In this document: in pieces, positions 51,266 to 60,281 of the stretch | Layout: the number at the start of each line of letters is the position of its first letter | Position numbering within the stretch: position 1 is the first letter of the stretch | Assembly: GCA_902800345.1 (NCBI GenBank) | Contig: CADCDO010000012.1 | Coordinates: 1 to 64,000 of the forward strand | Length of the DNA: 64,000 nt | Source of the DNA: Fibrobacter succinogenes | GTDB lineage: Bacteria; Fibrobacterota; Fibrobacteria; Fibrobacterales; Fibrobacteraceae | Reading direction: 5' to 3' | Position numbers and translations under genes: made by a program | Notes under the pieces: generated by a model | What the model was told of the DNA's origin: nothing | Databases searched by the model: none | The model's input: only the letters and a program-made list of their open reading frames with translations

Positions 51266-53317
51266 GTGCCCAGAACACCTAAGAATCACAATTTAGAACA
51301 AAATAGTCAAGAAAAATCTTTGACCGACCTCGTTTATCCCGAAAGTACTGGCATTCCGGTTCCCGAATATTTGGGAACTCCAGACAAGATTCCCGAAAGT
51401 ACCGATGAAATACCGCAACCCAAACGTCGTGGCAGAAAACCGGGTTCCAAGACAAAAAATCACAAGAACATCGAAGCAGTAATCACACCCGATATCGAAT
51501 TAGACTTTCAAGAAAAAAAAGATCCTGTCGATGGAATTGCTGCAGCCGAAAAGAGGCTCGCCGAGCAGTATGGCGTCACAAACATAGATGCAATTCCAGA
51601 ATCGATTTTCACAAGCGAACCGACCTACACAATCAAGCCCGCAGAGTCCGCTGAAGAAACCGCTTTCGTCAGTGACAACAACGAAGAAACCGCTGCACAG
51701 ACAATCGCCGAACCTACAGAAACTCCAGACGATGTTCAAGGCGAAGTTTCCGCAGACCCGAACGCCCAACAGCAGGGCGACACTCAGGCTCAGAACGGCG
51801 AAGGTCAAGACGAGCGTCGCTTCAACAACCAGAACGGCAAATACAACAAGTTCAACAAGAACAACAAGTTCAACAAGAACAACCGTAACCGCAACTTCCA
51901 GCAAGAAGAATTTGTCGATGATTCTGCAACGCTCCCGGCTCCAGGCTCCGAAGCTATTTTAAAGGCCAAGGAAAACTGGCTCAAGTTCCGCAAGCTTTCT
52001 ATGAGCGAACTCCAGGAACTCGCCGTGCAAAAAGAAGTGGACTTCCGCAGAATGCGCAAGCAGTCCCTCAACTACATCTTGCAAAGCCTCGAAAATGAAG
52101 GCAACATCATTTATACGGAAGGCGTTCTCGAAGTCACGCCGCAGGGTCATGGATTCCTCCGCATGCCGGATCAGAACTACCAGACCAGCACCGACGACGT
52201 TTACGTGAGCCAGAACCTTATCCGTAAATTCAACCTCAAGATTGGCGATACAATTGAAGGCCTTGTGCGCACGCCGCGCGAACAAGATAAGTACTTCTCG
52301 ATGCGCCGCATTGACCGCGTGAACTTCGAAGAACCGGACAAGATGCGCCGCCGCGTCGCTTTTGAATATCTGACTCCGATCCATCCGGAAGAAAAGATCC
52401 ACCTCGAATGGAACGAAACGGAATACAGCACCCGCATCATGGACTTGTTCTCCCCGATCGGTAAAGGCCAGCGCAGTATCATCCTCGCCCCTCCGCGTAC
52501 CGGTAAGACCGTCCTCTTGCAGAATGTGACACGCGCCATTGCAAAGAACCATCCTGAAATCATCCTCATCACGCTCCTCATCGACGAACGCCCGGAAGAA
52601 GTCACCGAAATGCGTGACATCATCACGGACATCAAGGAAAAGGCAGCCGAAAAGGGTATCGAAATCAAGGCCGAAGTCGTCGCCTCCACGTTCGATGAAC
52701 CGCCCGAGCACCACACCCGCGTGGCAAACATGGTCTTGGAAAAGGCAAAGCGCCTCGTCGAAAGCCAAAAGGACGTCGTCATTCTGCTCGACTCCATCAC
52801 GCGTTTCGCCCGTGCAAACAACGTCGTGATTCCACACTCCGGCAAGATTTTGTCTGGCGGTGTCGATGCGAACGCCATGCAGTTCCCGAAAAAATTCTTC
52901 GGCGCCGCCCGTAAGATTCAAAACAAGATTCGCACAGTCAAGAACGAAGACGGAACCGTCACCGAAGAAATCCAGAAGAACGGTTCGCTCACCATCATCG
53001 GCACGGCGTTGATCGAAACCGGCAGCCGCATGGACGAAGTGATCTTCGAAGAATTCAAGGGAACCGGCAACATGGAACTCGTGCTCGACCGCCGCATCGC
53101 CGAAAAGCGCATTTGGCCAGCCATTGACGTGTTCAAGTCCGGCACCCGCAAGGAAGAACGCCTGCTTTCGCTCCTCGAACAGAATGCCGCCTGGAACTTC
53201 AGACGCGGTAGCCAGAACGAGACGGAAACGGGCATCATGGAGAACCTGCTCAAGCTCATGAGTAAGCTCAAGACCAACGCAGAACTCCTCGCCGTTCTCT
53301 CCAAACCGAAAGTCTAA
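51266..53317 (+). CDS. rho: Transcription termination factor Rho with long disordered insertion
   Basis: 683 residues against ~420 in E. coli. The N-terminal ~230 residues are acidic and low complexity with an AT-hook-like RRGRKPGSK (about 53-61) and an Asn/Lys/Phe-rich run (NGKYNKFNKNNKFNKNN, about 192-208). Then the Rho N-domain (MSELQELAVQKEVD), the RNA-binding fold (EVTPQGHGFLRMPDQNYQTS), P-loop ILAPPRTGKTVLLQNV (about 408-420), VILLDSITRFARANN and the R-loop region GKILSGGVDANAMQFPKK. Hexameric RNA helicase ending transcription. GTG start. In Bacteroides such an Asn-rich insertion has been linked to condensate formation; here that is inference. Confidence 0.95.
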   Translation: MPRTPKNHNLEQNSQEKSLTDLVYPESTGIPVPEYLGTPDKIPESTDEIPQPKRRGRKPGSKTKNHKNIEAVITPDIELDFQEKKDPVDGIAAAEKRLAEQYGVTNIDAIPESIFTSEPTYTIKPAESAEETAFVSDNNEETAAQTIAEPTETPDDVQGEVSADPNAQQQGDTQAQNGEGQDERRFNNQNGKYNKFNKNNKFNKNNRNRNFQQEEFVDDSATLPAPGSEAILKAKENWLKFRKLSMSELQELAVQKEVDFRRMRKQSLNYILQSLENEGNIIYTEGVLEVTPQGHGFLRMPDQNYQTSTDDVYVSQNLIRKFNLKIGDTIEGLVRTPREQDKYFSMRRIDRVNFEEPDKMRRRVAFEYLTPIHPEEKIHLEWNETEYSTRIMDLFSPIGKGQRSIILAPPRTGKTVLLQNVTRAIAKNHPEIILITLLIDERPEEVTEMRDIITDIKEKAAEKGIEIKAEVVASTFDEPPEHHTRVANMVLEKAKRLVESQKDVVILLDSITRFARANNVVIPHSGKILSGGVDANAMQFPKKFFGAARKIQNKIRTVKNEDGTVTEEIQKNGSLTIIGTALIETGSRMDEVIFEEFKGTGNMELVLDRRIAEKRIWPAIDVFKSGTRKEERLLSLLEQNAAWNFRRGSQNETETGIMENLLKLMSKLKTNAELLAVLSKPKV

Positions 53318-53342
53318 TCCAAATTTGGAAAAATCCCCGCCA

Positions 53343-53375
53343 AACAGCCCGCCAAATGCGCGGGCTGTTCTTTTT
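53343..53375 (+). terminator. Intrinsic terminator after rho
   Basis: AACAGCCCGC, loop of 7, GCGGGCTGTT, then CTTTTT. A perfect 10-bp GC-rich stem. Confidence 0.9.
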
Positions 53376-53410
53376 CAACAAACAAAAAATTTTTACGTTT
53401 ACCATCGTAA

Positions 53411-53503
53411 CGTCATTGCAAGAAGCATTCGCAGCTTTCGTCATTGCGAGAAGCGGAGCATAACTTCACGTCATTGCGAGAAGCGGAGCGCCGAAGCAAT
53501 CTA
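53411..53503. repeat. CGTCATTGCGAGAAGCGGAG direct repeats
   Basis: Three direct copies of CGTCATTGC(A/G)AGAAGC start at 53411, 53439 and 53469, the last followed by GGAGCGCCGAAGCAATC. It is a repeat type distinct from the GTCATCCTGAG family and is seen only here in the window. Confidence 0.65.
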
Positions 53504-53526
53504 AAAAGCTTTAAAAAGGAACCAAA

Positions 53527-54333
53527 ATGAACACTACGATTTTCTTTGCCGGAACAGGCAACATGGGCGGAGCCATTCTCCGCGGTCTTTTAAATGCAGG
53601 TACAGACGCCAAGAACATTTTCTTCTTTGATCCGAGCGACAAGGCCGCCGAAGCCGTGAGCGCACTCGGTTGCGTCCGCGTTTCTAGCTTTGCCGAAGGT
53701 ATCGAAAAAGCTAACGTCACATTCCTCTGCGTCAAGCCGCAGATTTTCAAGCTCGTCGCCGCCGAATGGAAGGCCGCAGCAGCAACGCTCAAGAGCGAAA
53801 AGACATTCATCAGCATCATGGCTGGCGTAGTCCGCAAGAGCCTCATCGAAATTCTTGGCGAAAAGAACCAAGTGCTCCGCGTGATGCCGAACTTGCCGCT
53901 CACTGTTGGCAAGGGCTCTGTGGGCCTCGCCACTGACGGCGTTTCCGAAGACACGCTCAAGATTGCCGAAGAAATCTTCGGTAACATCGGCGTGACCTGC
54001 CGCGTCGCGGAATCCCTCATGGATGCCGTTACCGGACTTTCCGGCAGCGCTCCGGCATACGTCTTTGAATTCATCGAAGGCCTTACCCGCGGTGGCGTAA
54101 AGGCTGGCCTCACCCGCGATGTCGCTCTGAAGCTCGCCCTCGGCACCATCGAAGGCAGCGTCGAACTTGTAAAACAGTCCGGCAAAAGCCCGAGCGACCT
54201 CTGCGCCATGGTCTGCTCTCCAGCAGGCACGACAATCGCTGGCATCGATGCCCTCGAAGAAGGTGCTTTCCGCAGCACACTCATCAAGGCCGTCGTCGCC
54301 GGCACCAACCGTAGCAAGGAACTGGGAAAATAA
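53527..54333 (+). CDS. proC: Pyrroline-5-carboxylate reductase
   Basis: 268 residues; last step of proline synthesis. The Rossmann start IFFAGTGNMGGAILRGLLNA, VKPQIFKLV, RVMPNLPLTVGKGSVGLA and the C-terminal family signature ALKLALGTIEGSVELVKQSG with SPAGTTIAGIDALEEGAFRS are complete. AAAAGGAACCAAA precedes ATG 53527. Confidence 0.96.
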   Translation: MNTTIFFAGTGNMGGAILRGLLNAGTDAKNIFFFDPSDKAAEAVSALGCVRVSSFAEGIEKANVTFLCVKPQIFKLVAAEWKAAAATLKSEKTFISIMAGVVRKSLIEILGEKNQVLRVMPNLPLTVGKGSVGLATDGVSEDTLKIAEEIFGNIGVTCRVAESLMDAVTGLSGSAPAYVFEFIEGLTRGGVKAGLTRDVALKLALGTIEGSVELVKQSGKSPSDLCAMVCSPAGTTIAGIDALEEGAFRSTLIKAVVAGTNRSKELGK

Positions 54334-54344
54334 ACAAGTAGATG

Positions 54345-54470
54345 TGAGCTATGAGCACGGAGCTGAAGCTCCTTTGAGGTCGCTTCGCTTTGAGCTATGA
54401 GGTCAATAATCCTATACCTCATACCCCAAAGGCACGTAGTGCCGAGCCCATACCTCATAGCTACATTTTT
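54345..54470. repeat. GAGCTATGAG-type modular intergenic repeats
   Basis: GAGCTATGAGCACGGAGCTG, AGCTCCTTTGAGGTCGCTTC and CTTTGAGCTATGAGGTC, then the inverse CATACCTCATAGCTAC at the far end. The outermost arms (GTGAGCTATGAG/CTCATAGCTAC) are inverted. Confidence 0.55.
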
Positions 54471-54479
54471 AATTAAATC

Positions 54480-55847
54480 ATGCTCCCTTCCATCGATTTT
54501 TTCACAAAAGAAACTTCAACGTCCTCGTTTATTCTGGACGTTCTTTCTTCTGTGGATAACACAGTCGATGTCCACACCCCAGCAAACGACAGCGCCCCCG
54601 AAATCGCAGAAATACTACGCACCACGCTCGCCCCCATCGTCATCTGGGACCTAGATTCATTCGCCTCCAGAAACGCAAAATATCTTTCGAGCCTTCGCGA
54701 AAACAATCCAGATTCCATGATTCTCGCCTACGCAGAATCACCAGACCGATACGCAGAAATTTCGAGTAAACTATACGATACCATTCTTTCTATCGAAGCG
54801 CTCCGTCTCCACTTGATGAGCAAGATTGCGAGACTCAAGGAAATCTACAACGCAAAACGCATTTTCCGTGAAAGGATGTCGCATCTCGTCGGTAAGAGCG
54901 AAGCGATGAAACGTTTGCGCAAGAACGTCGAACGCGCCATTTTGCACACTGGTCCCGTACTCATCCAAGGCGAATCTGGAGTCGGTAAAGACTTGATTGC
55001 ACGCGCCATCGCCTGTGTTTACGACAAGTTCGTCACCGTCAACTGCAGCGCCATTCCCGATGCACTTTTCGAAAGCGAACTTTTCGGCCACACACGCGGA
55101 GCCTTTACTGGCGCACAAAACGAACGCATAGGCCTTTTCGAAGACGCTAACGGAGGAGCCATATTCCTGGACGAAATCGGCGACATGCCGCTCCACGCCC
55201 AAGTCAAACTTTTGCGAGTCATCCAGAACCACGAAATCCGCCCCATCGGCGCTAACAAAACACGCCATATCGACGTACGCATCATCGCAGCCACCAACCG
55301 CGATCTCAAAGAAGAAATTTTCGAAAAACGTTTCCGAGAAGATCTCTATTACCGCCTGAACGTCATTCCGATGCAGCTTTCACCGCTCCGCGACCGCAAA
55401 GAAGACATCGAAGATTTAGCAAATTATTTTATTCGTCAATATGCGCCCGCTGGCGAACCCTACACACTTTCGCCCGAAGCACTGAAAAAACTCCAAGACC
55501 ACAACTGGCCAGGCAACATCCGCGAACTCGAAAATGTCATCCAGCGAACGCTCTGCTTTACAGACCCCGGAATTTTACACGCAGAGGATTTGCAAATCGA
55601 CAAAGATTCACACAGAACGCTCTCAAGCTCAAGCGCCGACCGAGCGGCAATCAAGGCTTTCAACGCCGACAGCTACGACGAATTCCGCGACATGCAGCTC
55701 GACGAAGAACGTGAATTTTTAAAATCGACCATCCGCAATTGCGACGGTTCCGTAAGTCTTGCCGCCGAGCGACTCCGCATGAACCGCACGGCACTCTATA
55801 ACCGTCTTACGCGCCTTGGCCTAAGCGTTAAAAACGTTCGACCTTAA
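54480..55847 (+). CDS. Sigma-54-dependent transcription activator with degenerate receiver-like N-terminus
   Basis: 455 residues, NtrC-type. Residues 1-~115 look like a receiver fold (VIWDLDSF with one possible phospho-Asp) but lack the usual paired acidic residues at the start and the Lys, so phosphorylation is doubtful. The AAA+ core has GESGVGKDLIARAIA (Walker A), SELFGHTRGAFTGAQNERIG (GAFTGA loop contacting sigma-54) and GGAIFLDEIGDMPLHAQVKL (Walker B). The C-terminal Fis-type HTH reads VSLAAERLRMNRTALYNRL. The gene ends overlapping the converging TraB gene by 20 nt. Target genes unknown. Confidence 0.92.
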   Translation: MLPSIDFFTKETSTSSFILDVLSSVDNTVDVHTPANDSAPEIAEILRTTLAPIVIWDLDSFASRNAKYLSSLRENNPDSMILAYAESPDRYAEISSKLYDTILSIEALRLHLMSKIARLKEIYNAKRIFRERMSHLVGKSEAMKRLRKNVERAILHTGPVLIQGESGVGKDLIARAIACVYDKFVTVNCSAIPDALFESELFGHTRGAFTGAQNERIGLFEDANGGAIFLDEIGDMPLHAQVKLLRVIQNHEIRPIGANKTRHIDVRIIAATNRDLKEEIFEKRFREDLYYRLNVIPMQLSPLRDRKEDIEDLANYFIRQYAPAGEPYTLSPEALKKLQDHNWPGNIRELENVIQRTLCFTDPGILHAEDLQIDKDSHRTLSSSSADRAAIKAFNADSYDEFRDMQLDEEREFLKSTIRNCDGSVSLAAERLRMNRTALYNRLTRLGLSVKNVRP

Positions 55848-56775
55848 GCCCCCGCCGTTTGAGAACTTCGACAACATTGTCTTTTTCCAAAGCCAAGTGC
55901 GCAACACCCACCACAACAAAAACGTTTCTATCTTCACGCAAGAAAGCCGCAATTGAATCCGCCATTTTTGCATTACGGTTCACATAAACACGTTGTTCAT
56001 ACTCATCCTTGAACTTTTGATCGCCAGATAACTTTTCTTCGTCTTCTTCATCATCTTTGTCCAGTATGCTACGCAGCAAATCGTCATCACCCGTTTTCCA
56101 AGCGTGAATCAAATTTTTCACAAGCGATTCAAGTTCCGCTATTTCACGCAAAGTTGTCTTTAAATAATACACTCCCGCCGAATCCGATTCCGTCGTATCC
56201 GCAAGCGCACCAATCTGTTCTTCAGCAGTCTCCAAACCGACAATCGCCTTGCCATCTGCGGCAGCCCTATCTAAAAGCACGTAGTCAATCCCGTATTCAG
56301 AATTCAACCCAGCCTGTTCAAACGCATACGCACTAAGAGTTGTCGCCACAAGCCAAGGGCGCATTTTTTCAAACACCACCATAGGAATATCCCAGGCTGC
56401 GCAAAGACTATCTAAAGTCTTCCACATTTCTGGCGGCAATATATCACGGAGTAATCCTTCCGCAAGCATTCCCTGCGAAACAGATTCCTTACCAATCTCC
56501 TTCACGACTTCTTCATCGTTCATGTTGAGCTCTACGGCAAGCTCGTCCGAACGAGCAAACGCCGAATCAATCACAGGAGCAAGCGGGTACAAAGTCGAAT
56601 CCGCCAAATGAATACTCCCGAGCACCCAGAGAAACGAATTTTCGTCCGAAATTTTCCACAAGTAATGTTTTGTTGCCGGCGAGACTTTCGCTTTATTCCG
56701 GCCCCCGGAACATGCAACTAGACAAATCGCCAGGCACACATAAAATAAATCAAGCAAGGAATAAAATTTATTCAT
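55828..56775 (-). CDS. TraB/GumN (Tiki-type) family lipoprotein, copy 2
   Basis: 315 residues; lipobox LVAC (Cys22). Family marks are the two GxxH motifs, LWVLGSIHLADSTLYP (N-terminal) and FVVVGVAHLALEKDNVV (C-terminal), plus ELAVELNM and SEYGIDYVLLDRA. Related Tiki/TraB proteins are metal-dependent proteases or peptide processors in some lineages. It has an acidic insert (DDEEDEEKLS). Very similar in sequence and order to the next gene upstream, so a tandem duplication. Confidence 0.88.
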   Translation of the reverse strand: MNKFYSLLDLFYVCLAICLVACSGGRNKAKVSPATKHYLWKISDENSFLWVLGSIHLADSTLYPLAPVIDSAFARSDELAVELNMNDEEVVKEIGKESVSQGMLAEGLLRDILPPEMWKTLDSLCAAWDIPMVVFEKMRPWLVATTLSAYAFEQAGLNSEYGIDYVLLDRAAADGKAIVGLETAEEQIGALADTTESDSAGVYYLKTTLREIAELESLVKNLIHAWKTGDDDLLRSILDKDDEEDEEKLSGDQKFKDEYEQRVYVNRNAKMADSIAAFLREDRNVFVVVGVAHLALEKDNVVEVLKRRGLKVERF

Positions 56776-56805
56776 AACACTATTCGAAAAAAATGCTAAG
56801 AATAT

Positions 56806-57768
56806 CTAAAAACGTTCTACCGCAAAACCACGATTTTTGAGATTTTCGATTACATTGTACGGCCCATAAGCCAAATGGGCAGCACCCACTACAACAAAAA
56901 CATTTCGATCGTCACGCAAAAAACTTGCAACGGAATCAGCCATTTTCGCATTACGATTCACCAAAATACGTTGTTTAAACTCTTCCATAAACAGGATTTC
57001 GCTAGGAGTGTAATCTTCCACATGTACATTACTCTCTAACCCGTTCAACAATTCATCGTCGCCCGTTTTCCAAGCGCGAATCAAATTCGCGATCTCAGAC
57101 TCAATTCCTGGAAGTTCGCGCATTGTGGACTTCAACATGCAAATGCCTGCCGAATCTGAATCCGTCGTTCCTGCAATAGCGTCAATCTGCTCTTTAGCAG
57201 TTTCCAAACTAACGATAGGTTTACCACTCTTTGTCGCCCTATCCATCAACACGAAATCAATTCCATATTCAGAATTCATTCCAGCCCGCGTATACGCATA
57301 CGAGCTGATGGTCGTTGCAACCAACCAAGGACGCATCGATACAAAAGTTGCTATTGGAAAATTCCATGCTTTACAAAGGCTGTCTAAAGAATTCCACAAT
57401 TCCGTAGGCACTAAATCTTGCAACGATTCATCCCAAAGCACTCCACGAGCAAGAGTCAACTGTAAAACTTCATTCTCAACATTTTTATCACTCGTATTTA
57501 TTTCAACAACAAGTTCACTAGCTGCGGAAAAAGCAGAATCAATCACCGTTGGAAGAGGGTAAAAAGACTCGTCTGCCACATGGATGCTCCCCAGCAACCA
57601 AACAGAAGAATTTTCATCCGACACTTTCCACAAAAAATGTTTCTCCCCCCACGAATCCGACGATTCTGGTGATGTCGCCGATTCAGAACACGCCACCAGG
57701 AATGCGATAAAGCAGCACATCAAGCATGAGCCAAGCAAAGCGCGAAGCAACCGTGATTTATTCTTCAT
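56806..57768 (-). CDS. TraB/GumN (Tiki-type) family lipoprotein, copy 1
   Basis: 320 residues; lipobox FLVAC (Cys27). GxxH motifs in VWLLGSIHVADESFYPLP and FVVVGAAHLAYGP, with MRPWLVATTISSYAYTRAGM closely matching copy 2. Start ATG 57768 is chosen for AGGAG 8 nt upstream. It lies 37 nt after the ABC-transporter ATPase gene, so both TraB copies may be co-transcribed with the FecCD-type transporter. Confidence 0.88.
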   Translation of the reverse strand: MKNKSRLLRALLGSCLMCCFIAFLVACSESATSPESSDSWGEKHFLWKVSDENSSVWLLGSIHVADESFYPLPTVIDSAFSAASELVVEINTSDKNVENEVLQLTLARGVLWDESLQDLVPTELWNSLDSLCKAWNFPIATFVSMRPWLVATTISSYAYTRAGMNSEYGIDFVLMDRATKSGKPIVSLETAKEQIDAIAGTTDSDSAGICMLKSTMRELPGIESEIANLIRAWKTGDDELLNGLESNVHVEDYTPSEILFMEEFKQRILVNRNAKMADSVASFLRDDRNVFVVVGAAHLAYGPYNVIENLKNRGFAVERF

Positions 57769-57805
57769 AAACAAAACTCCTTGATTGGTACAATTTAAAT
57801 ATAAA

Positions 57806-58552
57806 TTATTCAAACGTTTCCGTCCAATCTAACAAACCCGCTTTTCGAGCATCGGGAGCCGCAGCCACCTTTACCGTCCCACCATTTACGACCATAATCT
57901 TATCGCAATAGCGCTCCGCATATTCCACGGAATGCGTCGAGACGACAACCCCCATTTTACGTTCCAGCGCAATTTTCTTGAGCAACCGAAACAGCGCATG
58001 GCTACGCGGAATGTCCAAGAACGCATTAGGTTCATCAAGCAACAAAATTTTCACCTGTTGCGCCACAGCCTCCGCCAAGAACACACGGCTACGCTCACCA
58101 TCACTCAATTCTGCAATCGGGCGATTTGCAAAATTTGCCACATCCAAAAGCGCCATCGAATTTTCAACAATGCGCTTGTCTTCATCCGTACGGCTGTCAA
58201 AAATTCCAGAATACGGCGAGCGGCCCAGGCGCACAAATTCACTCACACTCATGCGAGGCGGCACCGCACTCGACATACGCACGAGCGAAATTTCCTGAGC
58301 GCGCTCACGAGGCGCCCATTCCGTAAGAGATTTTCCTTCAAGCGAAACCTCGCCCGCCACCGGCGCAAGCAACCCAGCAAACGTTTTCAACAGAGAGCTT
58401 TTGCCGCAACCATTCTCGCCCATCAATGCCACAACTGTTCCCGATGCAAGCGAAAAATCAAACGGGAATTTCATGGACGGAAGCGCTTTACCATAGCCTA
58501 CAAGCAAATTTTTGCACTCCAGTAAGGCAGTCTGCAAATTTTCTTCACTCAT
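57806..58552 (-). CDS. ABC transporter ATP-binding protein, FecE/BtuD type
   Basis: 248 residues. Walker A MGENGCGKSSLLKTFAG, signature AELSDGERSRVFLAEAVAQ (LSDGE in place of LSGGQ, as is common in this subfamily), Walker B ILLLDEPNAFLDIP and the H-loop VVVSTHSVEYAE. It powers the permease encoded 9 nt upstream. The substrate (siderophore, haem or cobalamin) is not decidable; no binding-protein gene lies next to it. Confidence 0.92.
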   Translation of the reverse strand: MSEENLQTALLECKNLLVGYGKALPSMKFPFDFSLASGTVVALMGENGCGKSSLLKTFAGLLAPVAGEVSLEGKSLTEWAPRERAQEISLVRMSSAVPPRMSVSEFVRLGRSPYSGIFDSRTDEDKRIVENSMALLDVANFANRPIAELSDGERSRVFLAEAVAQQVKILLLDEPNAFLDIPRSHALFRLLKKIALERKMGVVVSTHSVEYAERYCDKIMVVNGGTVKVAAAPDARKAGLLDWTETFE

Positions 58553-58561
58553 ATCCGCCCC

Positions 58562-59533
58562 TTAAAAACGCGCACCGGAGCCGCGCACAAGCACCCACAT
58601 AATCACGGGAACACCCACCAACGAAAGCACAGCATTCAGCGGCACCGAAGCCGGGAAAAGCCCACCCAAAAGCGCAAGTGCCATTCCGCACAACGCAGCC
58701 CCGGGCAAAAGTACGCGATGATTCGTCGTTTTGAAAAGCAGATAAGCTAAATGCGGAACGGCAATTCCGATGAACGCCACCGGCCCGCAAAAAGCCGTTG
58801 TTGCACCCGCCAAAAGGCTCGCGCCGAGCAACACGCAAATCTTCGAGCGCTTCACATTCAACCCAAGCCCATGTGCAAAATCATCGCCCAAAAGTGCCGC
58901 ATTCAAGTACCGCAGCGAAATGCCAATCATTACCAAGCCCACAATTACGGCACTCACAAAAATCCAAACGTCACCGAGCGTCACGCGTCCAAAGCTACCC
59001 ATGCCCCACGCCACATAAACGCGCAGCGACTCCGAAGAATTTCCGGCAATCAATACGCTCACAATCGAATCGATAAAGTAACCCGTCAAAAGCCCGACAA
59101 TCAAAAGCACGCCCGTCTGCGCAAAACGCGTCGCCGCAAACATCACGACAAGCGTCACAAGCAAAGCCCCAAGCGCCGCCGAACCCAGCACGCCCACGCT
59201 TCCAAAGCCAATTCCCGCCAAAAGCGCAAGCGCCACACCAAGACTCGCGCCACTGCTAATGCCAAGCACAAACGGCCCCGCAAGCGGATTCCGGAATACC
59301 GTCTGTAGCGACAAGCCCGACACCGCAAGCGAAGCCCCCGCCAAAACCGCAGCAATCATCTTCGGGATTCTCAAGTTCCACAAGATGTTCGACGAAACAT
59401 CCGCACCCGGGCTAAACAGCGCCTGCATCACATCCGCAAACGGAATGTTCACCGCGCCAAAACAAAGTGTGGCCACACATAACAACGCAATCAAAACAGC
59501 TAACGCTACAAATCCAATCAATAAACGACGCAA
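58562..59533 (-). CDS. FecCD-family ABC transporter permease
   Basis: 323 residues, about ten TM helices. Family phrases: NILWNLRIPKMIAAVLAGAS, LAVSGLSLQTVFRNPLAGPF, VLGISSGASLGVALALL, and GPVAFIGIAVPHLAYLLFKT near the coupling helix. Inner-membrane half of an iron-chelate, haem or B12 importer. GC-rich relative to the neighbouring intergenic DNA. Confidence 0.93.
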   Translation of the reverse strand: MRRLLIGFVALAVLIALLCVATLCFGAVNIPFADVMQALFSPGADVSSNILWNLRIPKMIAAVLAGASLAVSGLSLQTVFRNPLAGPFVLGISSGASLGVALALLAGIGFGSVGVLGSAALGALLVTLVVMFAATRFAQTGVLLIVGLLTGYFIDSIVSVLIAGNSSESLRVYVAWGMGSFGRVTLGDVWIFVSAVIVGLVMIGISLRYLNAALLGDDFAHGLGLNVKRSKICVLLGASLLAGATTAFCGPVAFIGIAVPHLAYLLFKTTNHRVLLPGAALCGMALALLGGLFPASVPLNAVLSLVGVPVIMWVLVRGSGARF

Positions 59534-59636
59534 ACGAACCTCCGATCAGACTTTTTTAATTTAAAAAAAGCCAAACAGAAAACTGTCTAGCCTTTTCTAC
59601 TTTTCAACAAAATCTTATTGTATTTTCTTATAAAAA

Positions 59637-60185
59637 TCAAAATTGCAATACCGCATTCGCGCCAAAGCTGGCTTTCGCCAAATTCAGTGTAGGTACCACC
59701 ATAAACTGAACAGACTTCCATCCTTCTTCCTGCATCCTTACTTTATAACGATCCAAAGCCTCTTGATATTTGTCGCGTTTCATAGCATGTTTTTTATGAA
59801 CTTTGTAATCACCGATATTGACAACCATCACAGGTATACCAATCAAAAGCACAGGAATAGAAGTCAATATTAAAAGTTTACCTTCAATTCGATCATCAGG
59901 AGACTGCATTGCATACAAGCCCGATCCAACCAAAAACGCACCAAAACCAGTAATACTACTACCAACAACAATACCCACAACATCCATCACACATGATGAT
60001 TCGGCATCTTCTTGCGCAATCAATTCCTTATAAATATCGATACTATCCAGCTCAACTAGATAAACATATTCACCTTTCGATGGGACTTTAGTTTCGGGCA
60101 TTCCGTGCAAATCAGGCTGTTCGTTGGCCAAAGCAAACGACAGACCAGCGACCAAAAGAAACAAGAAAAATATCTTATTATTCAT
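59637..60185 (-). CDS. Exported protein of unknown function with two hydrophobic segments
   Basis: 182 residues. Signal peptide MNNKIFFLFLLVAGLSFALA, then two TM-like stretches (VVGIVVGSSITGFGAFLVGS and LLILTSIPVLLIGIPVMVVN) and a basic segment (YKVHKKHAMKRDKYQEALDR). The C-terminal end (VVPTLNLAKASFGANAVLQF) ends in Phe with alternating hydrophobics. No family recognised. Confidence 0.7.
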   Translation of the reverse strand: MNNKIFFLFLLVAGLSFALANEQPDLHGMPETKVPSKGEYVYLVELDSIDIYKELIAQEDAESSCVMDVVGIVVGSSITGFGAFLVGSGLYAMQSPDDRIEGKLLILTSIPVLLIGIPVMVVNIGDYKVHKKHAMKRDKYQEALDRYKVRMQEEGWKSVQFMVVPTLNLAKASFGANAVLQF

Positions 60186-60268
60186 TTTATGCCCACTTTT
60201 TAGAATTCAAAAAACAGAAAACAAATAAATCTGGTTATATCATACAAAATATAACATCAAAAAAGTTC

Positions 60269-60274
60269 TATCTT
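60269..60274 (+). promoter_or_regulatory. -10 box of a predicted leaderless promoter (nspC)
   Basis: TATCTT, 7 nt before ATG 60282. Confidence 0.45.
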
Positions 60275-60281
60275 TCTAACC

